From contig CM020510.1 of assembly GCA_009823395.1 (NCBI GenBank), forward strand, positions 6,047,273 to 6,111,272: DNA of 64,000 bases, given 5' to 3'. Position numbers and translations under genes: made by a program. The DNA comes from Thamnaconus septentrionalis (Eukaryota > Chordata > Actinopteri > Tetraodontiformes > Monacanthidae). Positions within the stretch are counted from its first letter, which is position 1; each line of letters opens with the position of its first letter. Positions 1 to 12,896 of the stretch are shown in pieces. The notes beneath the pieces were generated by a model. The model had not been told where the DNA came from. It was given only the letters and a program-made list of their open reading frames with translations, and made no database searches.

Positions 1-2505
<2,505 letters not shown>

Positions 2506-5500
2506 GAGGAAAGAGACACACAGGGGACGGACCCGCTTCTGTCTGGGGGAAGAGACGCAGCCTCAGGCAGAATCCTCCAGGAGTCGCTGGATGTAGCAGC
2601 TTGGTAGCAGCCTGAAACTGTGGACGGCGAGTTGCTCCGCCCACCCCAGCTGATCCTGTGCCTTTTCAAAGTTGTGGTGGAGCAGGGAAAAAACAATACA
2701 AGTGAAAGGAGTCCTGCACGAGCAGTGACAGCAGCCTCTCTACCTCTGTTAGACTTTTTGTTCTGACCCCCGGAGACTGAAAGCGGAGAATGTCGAGCCA
2801 AGAAGGAGAAGAAGAAGAAGGCAGACAGAAGCCGAGCATCAGTATGCAGAGCAGACAGCAGCAGCTGCACGTCCCTGTCACTCTGTTCCAAATTCCCCCC
2901 GGCGCAGAAAACTCAAGACTGAATCTGCAAGGACACATTGACCCCAAAATTGGGCTTTTAAAGGGCGTTTGACTTTTTTTTTTTGAATTTCTTAAGTTCT
3001 AGATTCTACACTGGACGGTCCTGGTGCAGACACAGCACAGATACATGCTGTTTCCTTGATTATTTTACAAATATGACGCCAAAATTCATCCAAATCTAAT
3101 CAATAAGTTTAAAAAAAAAATCTTTTTTGCGCTACGACAACATTTATGATGTTTTGGTAAATTATTTGCTTTTTATATTTAAAAAAAAAAAATCAGTGGT
3201 TGATTTCTTTCTGGGAAACCAGCTTTAAGCTGTGATGATGCACTACGGTTAGTAACAGGACATAAAGTTTGAGAGCTCATCGCAGCACCGGCACCTGCAC
3301 GGCAGCTGGGTCGACTTCCACCCCGAAGTCTCGCTCGTCCGACTCGCCGACCCCAACCAGGAGAGCGTTCACGGTCTCAGTCTCAGTCCGTCTTAAGATT
3401 TCATTGGGTTCCATAACCGATCAGCTTCCTGTTTAGGTTTTTGCAAAACCAGGAAGTGACTGCTGCTAGCCACCTTTCGAGAGCACCGGGAGAAGATGAT
3501 GAGAACAGATAGAACGCACAGCAAGCCGAGCTGCTGCTTGACGGGTTCACTTGCTGTTGTTGCAGTAGCAGCAGTTTTATCAAAGCAGGAAGGGCATTTT
3601 CTCAAACCAGCAAGTTTAATATGGGTTGAATTCACAAATCACGATGGCAGTGTTTTCTAAAAACCCAGTAATTACAGGCTCCAGTGTTGCAATGAAGTCC
3701 AGATATTTGAAAACAATCAAATAAAACCCTATTCGTGACATTTCAAGGGATCCACAGGCATTAGCTGTATCGTTGGATGAATTGAGTGGGACATCAGTTT
3801 GGAGATGATGATGATGATGATGATGATACTAAATCTTCCACACTGGCCCTTTAAAGAAAGGAGCGTTCAGACAATCAGAAGCCAGAAACATTGGTGGCGC
3901 TGCGAAGGGAGATATTGCATCATTCAAACATTCTTACGTGTGTTTACTTGTGTTTACTGGAAGACAAGTCTCTGATCGCCACTTTATTCAACTCGTCAAC
4001 ACCACCCTCACCCCCCTATTATCCCCTCGTCCAACCAGATAATTGAGTCTTACCTAAAGAAAGTCCCTAAAGCAGACTTCTCTAGCAGATAACTCCCATT
4101 GTTTTCATCTTTTTCTTGGTCACAAAAAAATGGCTCCAAGCTTTAATCACAATGTTTGGGTTTACAAAATCCTCCCATTGTGAAGAAACACAATATGTTT
4201 GCCTGACAATCTTGACAAACATTACAAATAATAGTCTCCATTTCTCCGGCGTCCACTTCATCCGCGAGGAGTCATTATGATTCAGTCTCGGGTAATGTGG
4301 ACGCCTGAGGCCTCGAGTAATCTGCTGCTGGAGTTTGAAACCACCGTGTGCCTCGACCGGCGTTCACGCTTAATCCAATTGAGTGTTTAGACTGGAAGAA
4401 AGTTATTCCGCTGCAGCTCTGGGTCGGGTTTTGACGTGCGACGCCTCCCCTCGTTGCGTCGGGTGACGCTCGCAGGGGCCGCAGCGAAACCTCGAGCACG
4501 CTCCCTTAAAGCGCCGCGCCCTTCTGCGCTTTATTAAATCTCCATAGTCAAACAAACATCACATTGAATTAAAGTAAATTGAATTACCCCCCTTCTCTCT
4601 GAGCTAATGCAGTTTTCCTGCGTTAGCAGCTGCCTGGACGTCTCGGATCATCGTCTCCCCTCACTTGAGCTTCGCTCTCCAAGCCGTCGCCGAGAAAGTT
4701 GGACGTCCAAACGTGGAGACTGTTTATCGCGGCCTTGTGAAGATTAAAACCACTGGGGATTCAGGATTTGTCAATGGTGCTTTTTCCTTTTTTCTTTTTT
4801 TTAAGGAGAGCCAGCAGTGAGTCAGAGTGGGGGTGGGGGAGTCTGTTCACCAACGTCGATTGTAGCCTTAAAAGGGGGAGTCGTGTTTTTAAATATTGGC
4901 CTTCAGTCTGTATTTTTTGGGATCCTTGTAAATGTGACGATGTGTTCGTCGTTGGTTGAGTACAAAGTCTCAGCCAGTTGCTGCGTCACTCCTGCAGCTG
5001 CTGCAGAGAAATCCATCAGGGCAACAAGAGGATTCAAAGTTCTGTCTGTTGTTTTGTTTTTGTTTGCCATATACAGTCCAAATTTGTGAGTCTGATCCTG
5101 TTCTAGAACATATTAGGATTTCAGCAGGATTTTTTGCAGCTGCACTGTCATCCAATTTTAAACCAGACTAATGTTTTGCACAAGAATTTGCATGTCGAGA
5201 ATCAAAAAAGTAATTTTTTCCCCCCATGTTAATCCAGCAATGAAAACCATTACCTGCGACCCTGCCGGAATAATGTTTGCAGAGTCACACTGTCTCACTC
5301 TCACACTTCAAACAATCACTTTGACGGGGCCGAACGCTCACGGCTGGCGTTGCCCCAAAGGATAATCTTGCAGCTACTGCAACAATGTTACGACTTAGCG
5401 GAGCATTGTCATTGAAGTGGCTCCAAAGCATGTGGCACGTCTGAATCGTCCGTTCATCCTCATATAAAAACCATCAGGGCCCAGTTTTAAAAATAGCACA

Positions 5501-5690
5501 GCTCTATTTTTGAATTGAGGGCCTTTTGTTTTTGTTATTTTAGAAGGAGAAATATGTTGATGATGTTGTCTGCGTATTATAAAATTGTTGATAATTTATC
5601 CTTGTAAAAAAAAGTTTTGAGACTTGTTTGTTATTTAAAAAACACTTTTGTATCAGAAGATGGCGATGAATAAAACCTTTTTGGTTTCCT
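2506..5690 (+). other. Probable fzd4 3' UTR
   Basis: No coding exon is recognisable after the fzd4 stop. AATAAA signals occur near 3720 and 5669; the latter is followed by T-rich sequence and is the better candidate end, giving a 3' UTR of about 3.2 kb. Mammalian FZD4 also has a long 3' UTR. A short GAT repeat lies near 3800-3830. GC-rich patches at 3290-3390 and 4250-4510 are unexplained. The UTR extent is inferred. Confidence 0.45.
5669..5674 (+). terminator. Candidate poly(A) signal AATAAA of fzd4
   Basis: A canonical hexamer followed within about 25 bases by T-rich and GT-containing sequence. No other plus-strand gene lies between it and the fzd4 stop. An alternative AATAAA lies at 3720-3725. 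Confidence 0.4.
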
Positions 5691-6061
5691 ACATGTTTTT
5701 GTTGCGTCACTTGTTTAGTAAATTATTGTTGTTGTAGTGGGATTTTCTTTTTCTGACTGTCAACCGGTGGACTGTAGTAGTGCGGCGGGAGTAACGGCGA
5801 CCCCTACTGGCCAAGAGCTATCAAAGCCTTGGAATGAGGCTTGCTGCCACTCAGGCTTCAAACTAATTCTTCCGCTTGGCCAAAAAGATGCGGCATTATT
5901 ATTTTTTGTTTAATCTGTGGTGTAAATGCAGTGATTGTGCTTTTTTTTTTTTAATTGTCAGTCACTGCCTACCAGCTATGAGCACACAACCTGCACAAAC
6001 GCACACAAGTCAAACACTGGCAGGATGCGGTTAGATTTAGTAAGGACATTGTCCTGCGCGC

Positions 6062-6063
<2 letters not shown>

Positions 6064-6105
<42 letters not shown>
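6064..6105. repeat. (TG)n microsatellite
   Basis: Uninterrupted GT dinucleotide run of about 42 bases in the intergenic region. Confidence 0.95.
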
Positions 6106-6106
<1 letters not shown>

Positions 6107-7749
6107 GGGAAGAGAAAGGGATCGCGTCCAAGTGTGTGAGTTGCCAGCTCAGAATGCCTTCCTGTGATTTTACTGTGAGGGAATTGAGTGTTTGTTTAAG
6201 AACTCACTCGGGCCCGAGGTAGAGGGAAAGTGACAGCATCCACTGCTCTATTGGTACCAGATGTGGCTCCAGCAACACGCACTCACGCACGCAAACACAC
6301 GTGCACACGCGCAGGATGTGCCCGTGCGAGCGAGTGTCTGACAGCTGACAGGAACACTCAGAAAAAACACAGACGGAAGAGAGAAAGAAGTGAGGAGATA
6401 CTCGGAGGAGACATTCAGACTGGTATAGTTGCTGGTTTCTGTGGTGTGCACAGCTCATCGAGCTCCTTATTCTTACTACTCACGCTGCTACACAATCAAG
6501 TTCAGACGTACTCACACACCATAACCCCCTCTCCCAGAATTCCTCGGGATATGTGAGAAACAGCAGCAGCTTTCGCTTGTTGTTCAAGCCAGCAGCAACT
6601 GATCCACCGAGTAGAGCTTCACCTCAAGAGCAATGCTGCCACCTAGTGGATTATTATGGTTCCTTCACCCTCTTTGGGGGTTGAGATGTTTAAAAACCGC
6701 CAAGTGGGTGGCGCTGACTGAAGGGTGGCCAAGCTTGTAATGAAAAGTTCACTCATTATTCACATCTTTACTTTATTAAGATCGCAATGACACAAACTAG
6801 CCAGCTGAGAAGACTGTAAACCACGAGTTCCCTTAACCAATGCTCAACTTTGAAGTTGTGAAATATATTTCCAAATGGCTGATTTCTGTTCTTTGTGTGG
6901 CAGATAAACCAGCAGCCTGCGAAGTTTTTTTAGCATAGTCAACCACCAAAGTGAAACTTCTTTTCTTAAGAGAACTTGAAAGATTTGACCAGAAATGCTA
7001 TGTCACAGTCCTTCACCTCTTTTGACCCTTGGCGCATTTGGTATGACATGCCATACGGTCACATTAGAATATCACAGAATTTCATTCGACGTAATTTACC
7101 ATCATTGAAGACAAACACACCCTTATCAGTAATTCAACTGCTGGTTTCAGGTTCCAAGGGATCTGTTGCAGTTCCTGTGGGCGGCCTGATTACGGTCCGA
7201 CGGGCTGTATGCTGCATGATTCTGCCTGTAAACTAAGTGTCACTTTTTCTATGTGTCATGGAAGATGAAAGAAGGCAGTAATTCATGACTGGAAGTCAGA
7301 GAGAATCGAGAGCGAGTGTTTTTGGTGGATGCAAATTTTGTGCAAGAGATGAAGTGGAACGTTTTTTGGTATTATTATTATTTTTTTTTTTGATCTTTCT
7401 CATGACACAGATCATTGAGCCCGTTTTCACTTCTGCTTTTAAATCCTTCACTGATCAGCACAGTAGTTGGTTAGGCTTCCAAACATGAGGGCTAGACATT
7501 ACTAGAACATTTCCTTTCCTCTATACCATCTTGTCTGCACTCAGATCAGTACTTACTCTCTGTTAACCTGTGCCGCCTGCGCTTCGTGACAAGACAAGAT
7601 TGATACAGAAACTAACATTAGTTACACCCTGGTCAGAGTAACCACCAGCAATTCTCATCCCATACATAGCAAATCGATAACGGTATCCTCTGGCGTCCCA
7701 TAGCAGTGCTGGACCCTTAGAATCATCCAGCTCCCAATGTTTCCTCATC

Positions 7750-7755
<6 letters not shown>

Positions 7756-7839
<84 letters not shown>

Positions 7840-7858
7840 GTATATATATGTATATATT
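7756..7858. repeat. (TA)n tract with TATG interruptions
   Basis: About 100 bases of alternating TA, with a few TG interruptions in the second half. Self-complementary, so able to form a cruciform. Confidence 0.95.
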
Positions 7859-8103
7859 TTATTTTTTTATTTTTTTAAATAAACAAACTTCATTTGCACC
7901 TAACTTTCACATCTTTAAAACAGCACTGAAGAGGACCAGAACATTGTGACTCAAATGTTGCTGCCGTGGGGGAAACCCCATTTTCATTAACTGTTACTGT
8001 GGCATTCCAGGCTTTCTTTAGTCACAAGCGGCAGAATTTACAATCCTTCACACATGGGATTTGAAGTATTTTCCACCAGTGAGGAAAATCAGAAATACAA
8101 AAT

Positions 8104-8187
<84 letters not shown>
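8104..8187. repeat. (CA)n microsatellite
   Basis: About 84 bases of pure AC dinucleotide. Confidence 0.95.
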
Positions 8188-8191
<4 letters not shown>

Positions 8192-8783
8192 AGTCTGCAA
8201 GATTGATGTCAATGATGTCAACAGTACGTGATTCTGAAAGGGGGAACTGGTCATTTGACCACAAAAGGGGATTTTTTTCTTCTTACAAAGATAGATGTTC
8301 AATTGTATTTAGAATCCAATAAGCGGAACTGTTTGTGTGCGGTCATGTTTTCCATCCTCTAACTTTATGCAACCACCATCGCAAGACAAACTACATGATC
8401 AGCATCTGTGACAAAAACAGGCATCAAGGCCGTACAGGAATCTCTGAGTATTTGACAGTCACCCCCTTCAACCTGCAGATTTGACTCAATCCCAGCACCA
8501 GTGACAAGTTAAGAAGGGCCTACTGAGCCAGCGATGTGTGGGTGGGATAAGTTCAGTCGAGCAGGACACCCAAAAGGTCACCTAAAAGGTCACCAAAAAA
8601 AGCACTTCCCATCAAACTGACAACATTTCCCTGAAACGGTCGTCTAAGTTATCATTTCGGTTAGAAAAAGTCATTTAAACTAAAGCCATTCAATGTCACA
8701 AGTGCGATGTGTAAAATAGAATGGGGTCAAGTGAGGCTAACCACATTTCCTGCTCAGAAAAGGGGGATAATAAAGGGGAAAAA

Positions 8784-8790
8784 ATAATAA

Positions 8791-8882
<92 letters not shown>

Positions 8883-8906
8883 GAAGAAGAAGAAGAAGAA
8901 GAAGAA
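8784..8906. repeat. (AAT)n followed by (AAG)n
   Basis: About 100 bases of AAT trinucleotide run into about 26 bases of AAG. It lies immediately 5' of a SINE. Confidence 0.95.
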
Positions 8907-8918
8907 AACGACGAAGAG

Positions 8919-9208
8919 GCGACACGGCGGCGCAGTGGTTAGCGCTACTGTCTCACAGCAGGAAGGTCGTGGGTTTGATTCCGGGGCCCAGGCCTGGGAC
9001 CTTTCTGTGTGGAGTTTGCATGTTCTCCCTGTGTCTGCGTGGGTTCGCTCTGGGTTCTCCGGCTTCCTCCCTCAGTCCAAAAACATGCATGTGAGGTCAA
9101 TTGAACATTCTAAATTGTCCGTAGGTGTGCGTGTGAATGGTTGTTTGTTTCTATGTGGCCCTGCGATGAACTGACCCTGAATAGGAATAAGCGGGTCTAG
9201 AAGATGAA
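8919..9208 (+). mobile_element. tRNA-derived teleost SINE (copy 1, near full length)
   Basis: The head has a tRNA-like A box (GCGCAGTGGTTAGCGC) and a B-box-like segment near 8970. A conserved body follows, with the recognisable phrases GGAGTTTGCATGTTCTCC and CTTCCTCCCTCAGTCC, then an L2-like tail ending in a short AAT run at 9209-9230. This layout is that of widespread fish tRNA-SINEs with LINE-2-type tails. The exact family name is not assigned. A second, internally deleted copy lies at 41071-41316. Confidence 0.8.
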
Positions 9209-9388
9209 ATAATAATAATAATAATGATAAGAAGAAGAACAACAACGACAACAACGTTTTAATATCAATTATATCATTTTGAAATTATATCTGAACTTCA
9301 GCCTTAAACTTAAACCAGTCCAGTTTGGGCTCGGTCCTGATCACACGCCCCTCTGCCGTGAAGGATATTCATCCGGGCCGTATGTGGA

Positions 9389-9398
9389 GCGCATGCGC
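9389..9398. promoter_or_regulatory. NRF1-type palindrome GCGCATGCGC
   Basis: A perfect 10-bp match to the nuclear respiratory factor 1 consensus, 37 bp upstream of the X-box, in the proposed dync2h1 promoter. Confidence 0.6.
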
Positions 9399-9434
9399 AG
9401 ATATGCGGGAAGATCTCCGAGTCGCGCCGCTCCA

Positions 9435-9447
9435 GTTGCCAGGCAAC
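9435..9447. promoter_or_regulatory. Palindromic X-box (RFX site) of dync2h1
   Basis: GTTGCC A GGCAAC fits the X-box consensus GTNRCC(0-3)RGYAAC with a one-base spacer and two perfectly inverted half sites. RFX factors bind such sites upstream of ciliary genes, and dynein-2 heavy chain genes are established RFX/DAF-19 targets in animals. The position, about 750 bp upstream of the start codon and 107 bp before the proposed donor, suits a promoter site. Confidence 0.75.
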
Positions 9448-10200
9448 CACGCAGCATAATCCCGAAGAGCACATAGGGAGCATGGACGGCTGCAGCTTTG
9501 ACCGCGAATGAAGTTGCTGGGAGCTTTGACGGTAGAATTTGCGACCAAATACCGGTGAGGACGCGAATGCTTGTCTTTGTCACGTAGCCTGCGTAAGTTT
9601 AGCCCGCCAGATTCACTCTTTGAGTTGACAGAAGGGCTGAGCGAACCCTTGTTAGCCAGCGAGCTAACTGCTAACTGTTTCCATTTGCCCCGTCCATTAA
9701 AACCTGCTTCGCTCCTTTCCTCATAGAAGAAGAGCATAATGCGGGTTTTTGCACAATTTTGGGTCTTTTGCCGCACTGTCAGTGTTTTCGGCTCATAGAA
9801 GACACAAACGTGTTAACTTTGCAGATCGCGTCGTACTTCAAACTTTACTCCAGCGTTTGGGGTGTTTTGGCTGGTAATAATCCTCATACTGATACGCTGT
9901 TAATGCATGACAACGCACTCATAGCTGCAGTCCACTTATTGTCAAGTCTGATGTGTAAATATTTCCATCACAACATGTCCAATCGTTTCCCTTTCATCAC
10001 TGTCGGTATGTGTGTTTTCTGTGGATGGAGCGTGCAGAAAATGATAATAGAAGGTGCTCAGCATTTAAGCATCAAGTTGTTTAAGTGAAAAGCAAAGCGA
10101 TAAAAAACAAACAAACACAGGTTTCCCTCAATTCAACATGTGGTTGTGTTTTCTACGCACTGCAGCTGCTTTGTCATCAGTAAACTGGCACTGCTGCAAG

Positions 10201-10666
10201 ATGCCCCACGGCTCGGATGATGCTCGCAAAAAGTTCATCCTGACCACAACCGGAAACTTCTATGGGATCGAGCCGTCGTCCTCCCTGGCTGGAAGCCCTG
10301 AGCTAAATAACTTCCTGGATGATGGGAATCAATGTGTCCTCTCTGTCATGCGGCATGACGGTGACCTGCACCTGTCCAACACGGTAACGAAAACACTCAG
10401 AGGCTTTCTCAAAAGAACCCCCTGCTATTAGACTTTTCCCAAACTGGTGAAAGCTTGTGCTTCTCTCTCTTCAAAACCCATCTTCCTGTGTCAGATTGAA
10501 ACTTCGGGCACAGAGAAGGTGCTGGTCTTCTTCAAACTGCGCCCCACGGTCATCACAGAAGACAACCTGCACCAGAGCGTCCTGGTGTCCTCCATGTTGG
10601 ACTCTCCCATCAACACCCTCTACCAGGCTGTCAGACAGGTGTTCGCTCCTGCGTTGCTAAAGGCAA

Positions 10667-10712
<46 letters not shown>

Positions 10713-12896
10713 GAAACAGTCAAAAGTCCCAGAGTGTGTTAATGCAGAGTTATGTGTAAAAACCCTTTTCCCACTCAAGGTTTAAAGATGAGGGCATGGA
10801 ATGAGAATATTCTAAAGGTGGTGTCTCTCTTTGGCTTCCTCTCAGGATGAGCGGTGGAGTTCTGTGTTTGACCCCAAGCTGGCCGGTCTGCTCAGCGAGC
10901 TGGAGCTCGGCCTCGGATCGGTGGTCCGCCAGTCTGGAGCACAGCCGTCCAAGAAGAGAGGCACCTCTGAGGAAGACGTCCTGGGTAAGAAAGAAAGGAA
11001 GGAAGCGAGAAAGAACTGAAGAAGATTCACAGACAGTGACAGTAACATTCGCAGTATATATTATTTACTGTATTTAATTGAAAATAATTCAAATTCATTT
11101 AAAAATATTTTTAATATAAAAATCTTTGTACAATTTTTAATAATGAAGGTGTTTATTGTGGTGTTTTATCGTGATTTTAAGAAACTCTGATAAGGTTGCA
11201 TGTGAGAGATTTGCTTCTCTTTTCAACCTCGACCAGGCATCCTAACTCCGGTTGATGAGTTCCAGTTTTGGGCCGATGTTGCCGAGTCTGCCGAGAAGAA
11301 CGGTGCGAGAGAGAGGGCTGCGTATTTTGTAGAGCAGTTCAAAGCAATACAAAAGGTACGACTGCAAAGCTTTTCATGTCAGGACTACATTGCACCCGCC
11401 AAACACACACTTTCTTTACATACACATGCGTGTATCTCCCAGGAGTATGGGGGTCTTGACAGCTTGTCCATGTCGGACGTTGTGGACCTGGTGGAGCAAA
11501 GCAAAGAGGTGCTGGATGACGTCTGGAGGCAGATTGAGTTTGAACCCTCGTACCCAGAAACTCGCATGGTCCGACTTATGGATGTCATTGGTAGGGGCTT
11601 GATTCTTTTAAAGTAAGATGATAATCTTTTCATATTTGAGGAAATTGAATCATGTTTTTAGAACTTCCTTGTTTTTTTGGGGTATTTTCTGTGTACAAGG
11701 TGGTGATCTGGGACGATACGTGCAGCGGAAGCTCAGCGGCGTGAAGATCTTTGCTGAGCCGTTTCTGTCGGTGAAGGAGAACCTGAAGACCGGCGTCAGC
11801 ATCTGTGAGCAGTGGGTGGCGGCCTGCGAGCATCTGACTGGACAGGTGATTTCTGTCACAGCAGAAAGTTCTGCTCTTAACGTTTTTTCTGAGTATCAAA
11901 CTGAAAGAACAGTGTCGGTTGCAGTCGGTGAAATCTTAGAAATGACATTTCTCTCTGTCGCAGGTGTGGAAGCGACACGCTCCTCACCCCTGGAGGGGAG
12001 ACAAGCACTGCCCTCAAACACTCCAGTGCCTGGCAAAAAGATTAGATGAGGTATGATTTATTTTTGGTAGGTTCTTAATAAGAGGAATAATAAAATAATG
12101 CAGCTTGGGAAGCTTCCAGGAAGTGATTTGGGCCACGCAGCTCCGACATTGACATGTTTGAATGTGCAAACGAGGGTGATAAAATCCAGCACATCCTCAC
12201 AATGATTTTGTATTTATTTTTTGCCTTATGTCTATTTCCTATGACAATGATGCATATCTGTTGTTACTAGTGTATCTCCCATAATGACGTGAAAGATATT
12301 GGAACACGCTGGTTCAACACAGTTCAACATATGAAGATGTTTTCCAGGTTGTGACGCTGCGCACCGTCCATGAGAAGCTGCTTCTTCTGCTCTCAGGAGG
12401 GAGACAGCAGGCTCTGACATCAGAGCGAGTCTTCCAGCCCTTCTCAGGACTCAACCCCCTGCATTACAACCCCTACACCGAGGTAAAGTCACTCTCCGGG
12501 TGTTTCTCAACACCACTCGCCTGAATTGACCAAAATGAAACACGACTGTCGGTCACTATTGGGCTGTTTTTGTCTCTTCGCCTCTTTCCTCCAGCCTCTC
12601 TGGAGGGCAGCGGTGGCTCAGTTTGAGCGGCTGATGACGCCGTCGGAACAGGAAGTCGCCGGCAGACTGAAGGGCCACATCGCCGACGTGCAGGACAACC
12701 CGCGGCAGGTAGTGACAGATGCAACTTCAGCCCTGGTGTCTGTGAGTGATAGAAACTCAGTCTTTGTGTTGCTTGTTCTTCCAGCTGCTGCTGGTTTTCC
12801 AGAAGCACAAGGAGCTGATCCGACGTCCCACCGTCAGCAAAGAGCTGCAGTCCGAGAGGGAGACCCTGCTGGCCAGACTGCTTGACTACAACAAAG
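10201..12896 (+). CDS. dync2h1: dync2h1 exons 1-10: N-terminal tail
   Basis: Exons 10201-10383, 10495-10662, 10846-10984, 11237-11355, 11443-11590, 11700-11845, 11964-12050, 12348-12482, 12595-12708 and 12785-12896. They encode residues 1 to about 450 of the tail, which in dynein-2 mediates dimerisation and binding of intermediate and light-intermediate chains. Conserved stretches include [27 protein letters not shown]-like [11 protein letters not shown] and NPYTEPLW. Several introns are under 110 bp (introns 4, 5 and 9 are 87, 109 and 76 bp), a compact teleost pattern. Exon 2 ends AAG|GCAAGT, a GC donor. Confidence 0.95.

Larger units (their letters stand above)
5691..9360. other. Intergenic region between fzd4 and dync2h1
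   Basis: No protein exon with family resemblance on either strand. It holds a TG microsatellite, a long TA tract, a CA tract, an AAT/AAG tract and a SINE, listed separately. Open frames here are short and low-complexity. Confidence 0.7.
9360..9555 (+). promoter_or_regulatory. dync2h1 core promoter and probable noncoding first exon
   Basis: A CpG-richer segment about 0.65-0.85 kb upstream of the dync2h1 start codon. It contains an NRF1-type palindrome and an X-box (separate entries). ATG at 9483 opens a 9-codon upstream frame ending at 9512. CCG|GTGAGG at 9552-9560 looks like a splice donor, so a noncoding exon probably ends at 9554 and joins an acceptor at 10120 or 10165. The transcription start cannot be placed from sequence. 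No TATA box is seen, as usual for cilium genes. Confidence 0.6.

Noticed and set aside
3290..3430. GC-rich segment with a short open frame of Ser/Thr-rich sequence after fzd4
   Set aside because: No recognisable domain, no splice partners, and it lies in the probable fzd4 3' UTR.
8022..8302. Cys-Val repeat open frames
   Set aside because: Translations of the CA microsatellite.
8919..8995. Possible tRNA gene at the head of the SINE
   Set aside because: It has A- and B-box-like words but no complete cloverleaf or anticodon stem, and it continues into a SINE body.
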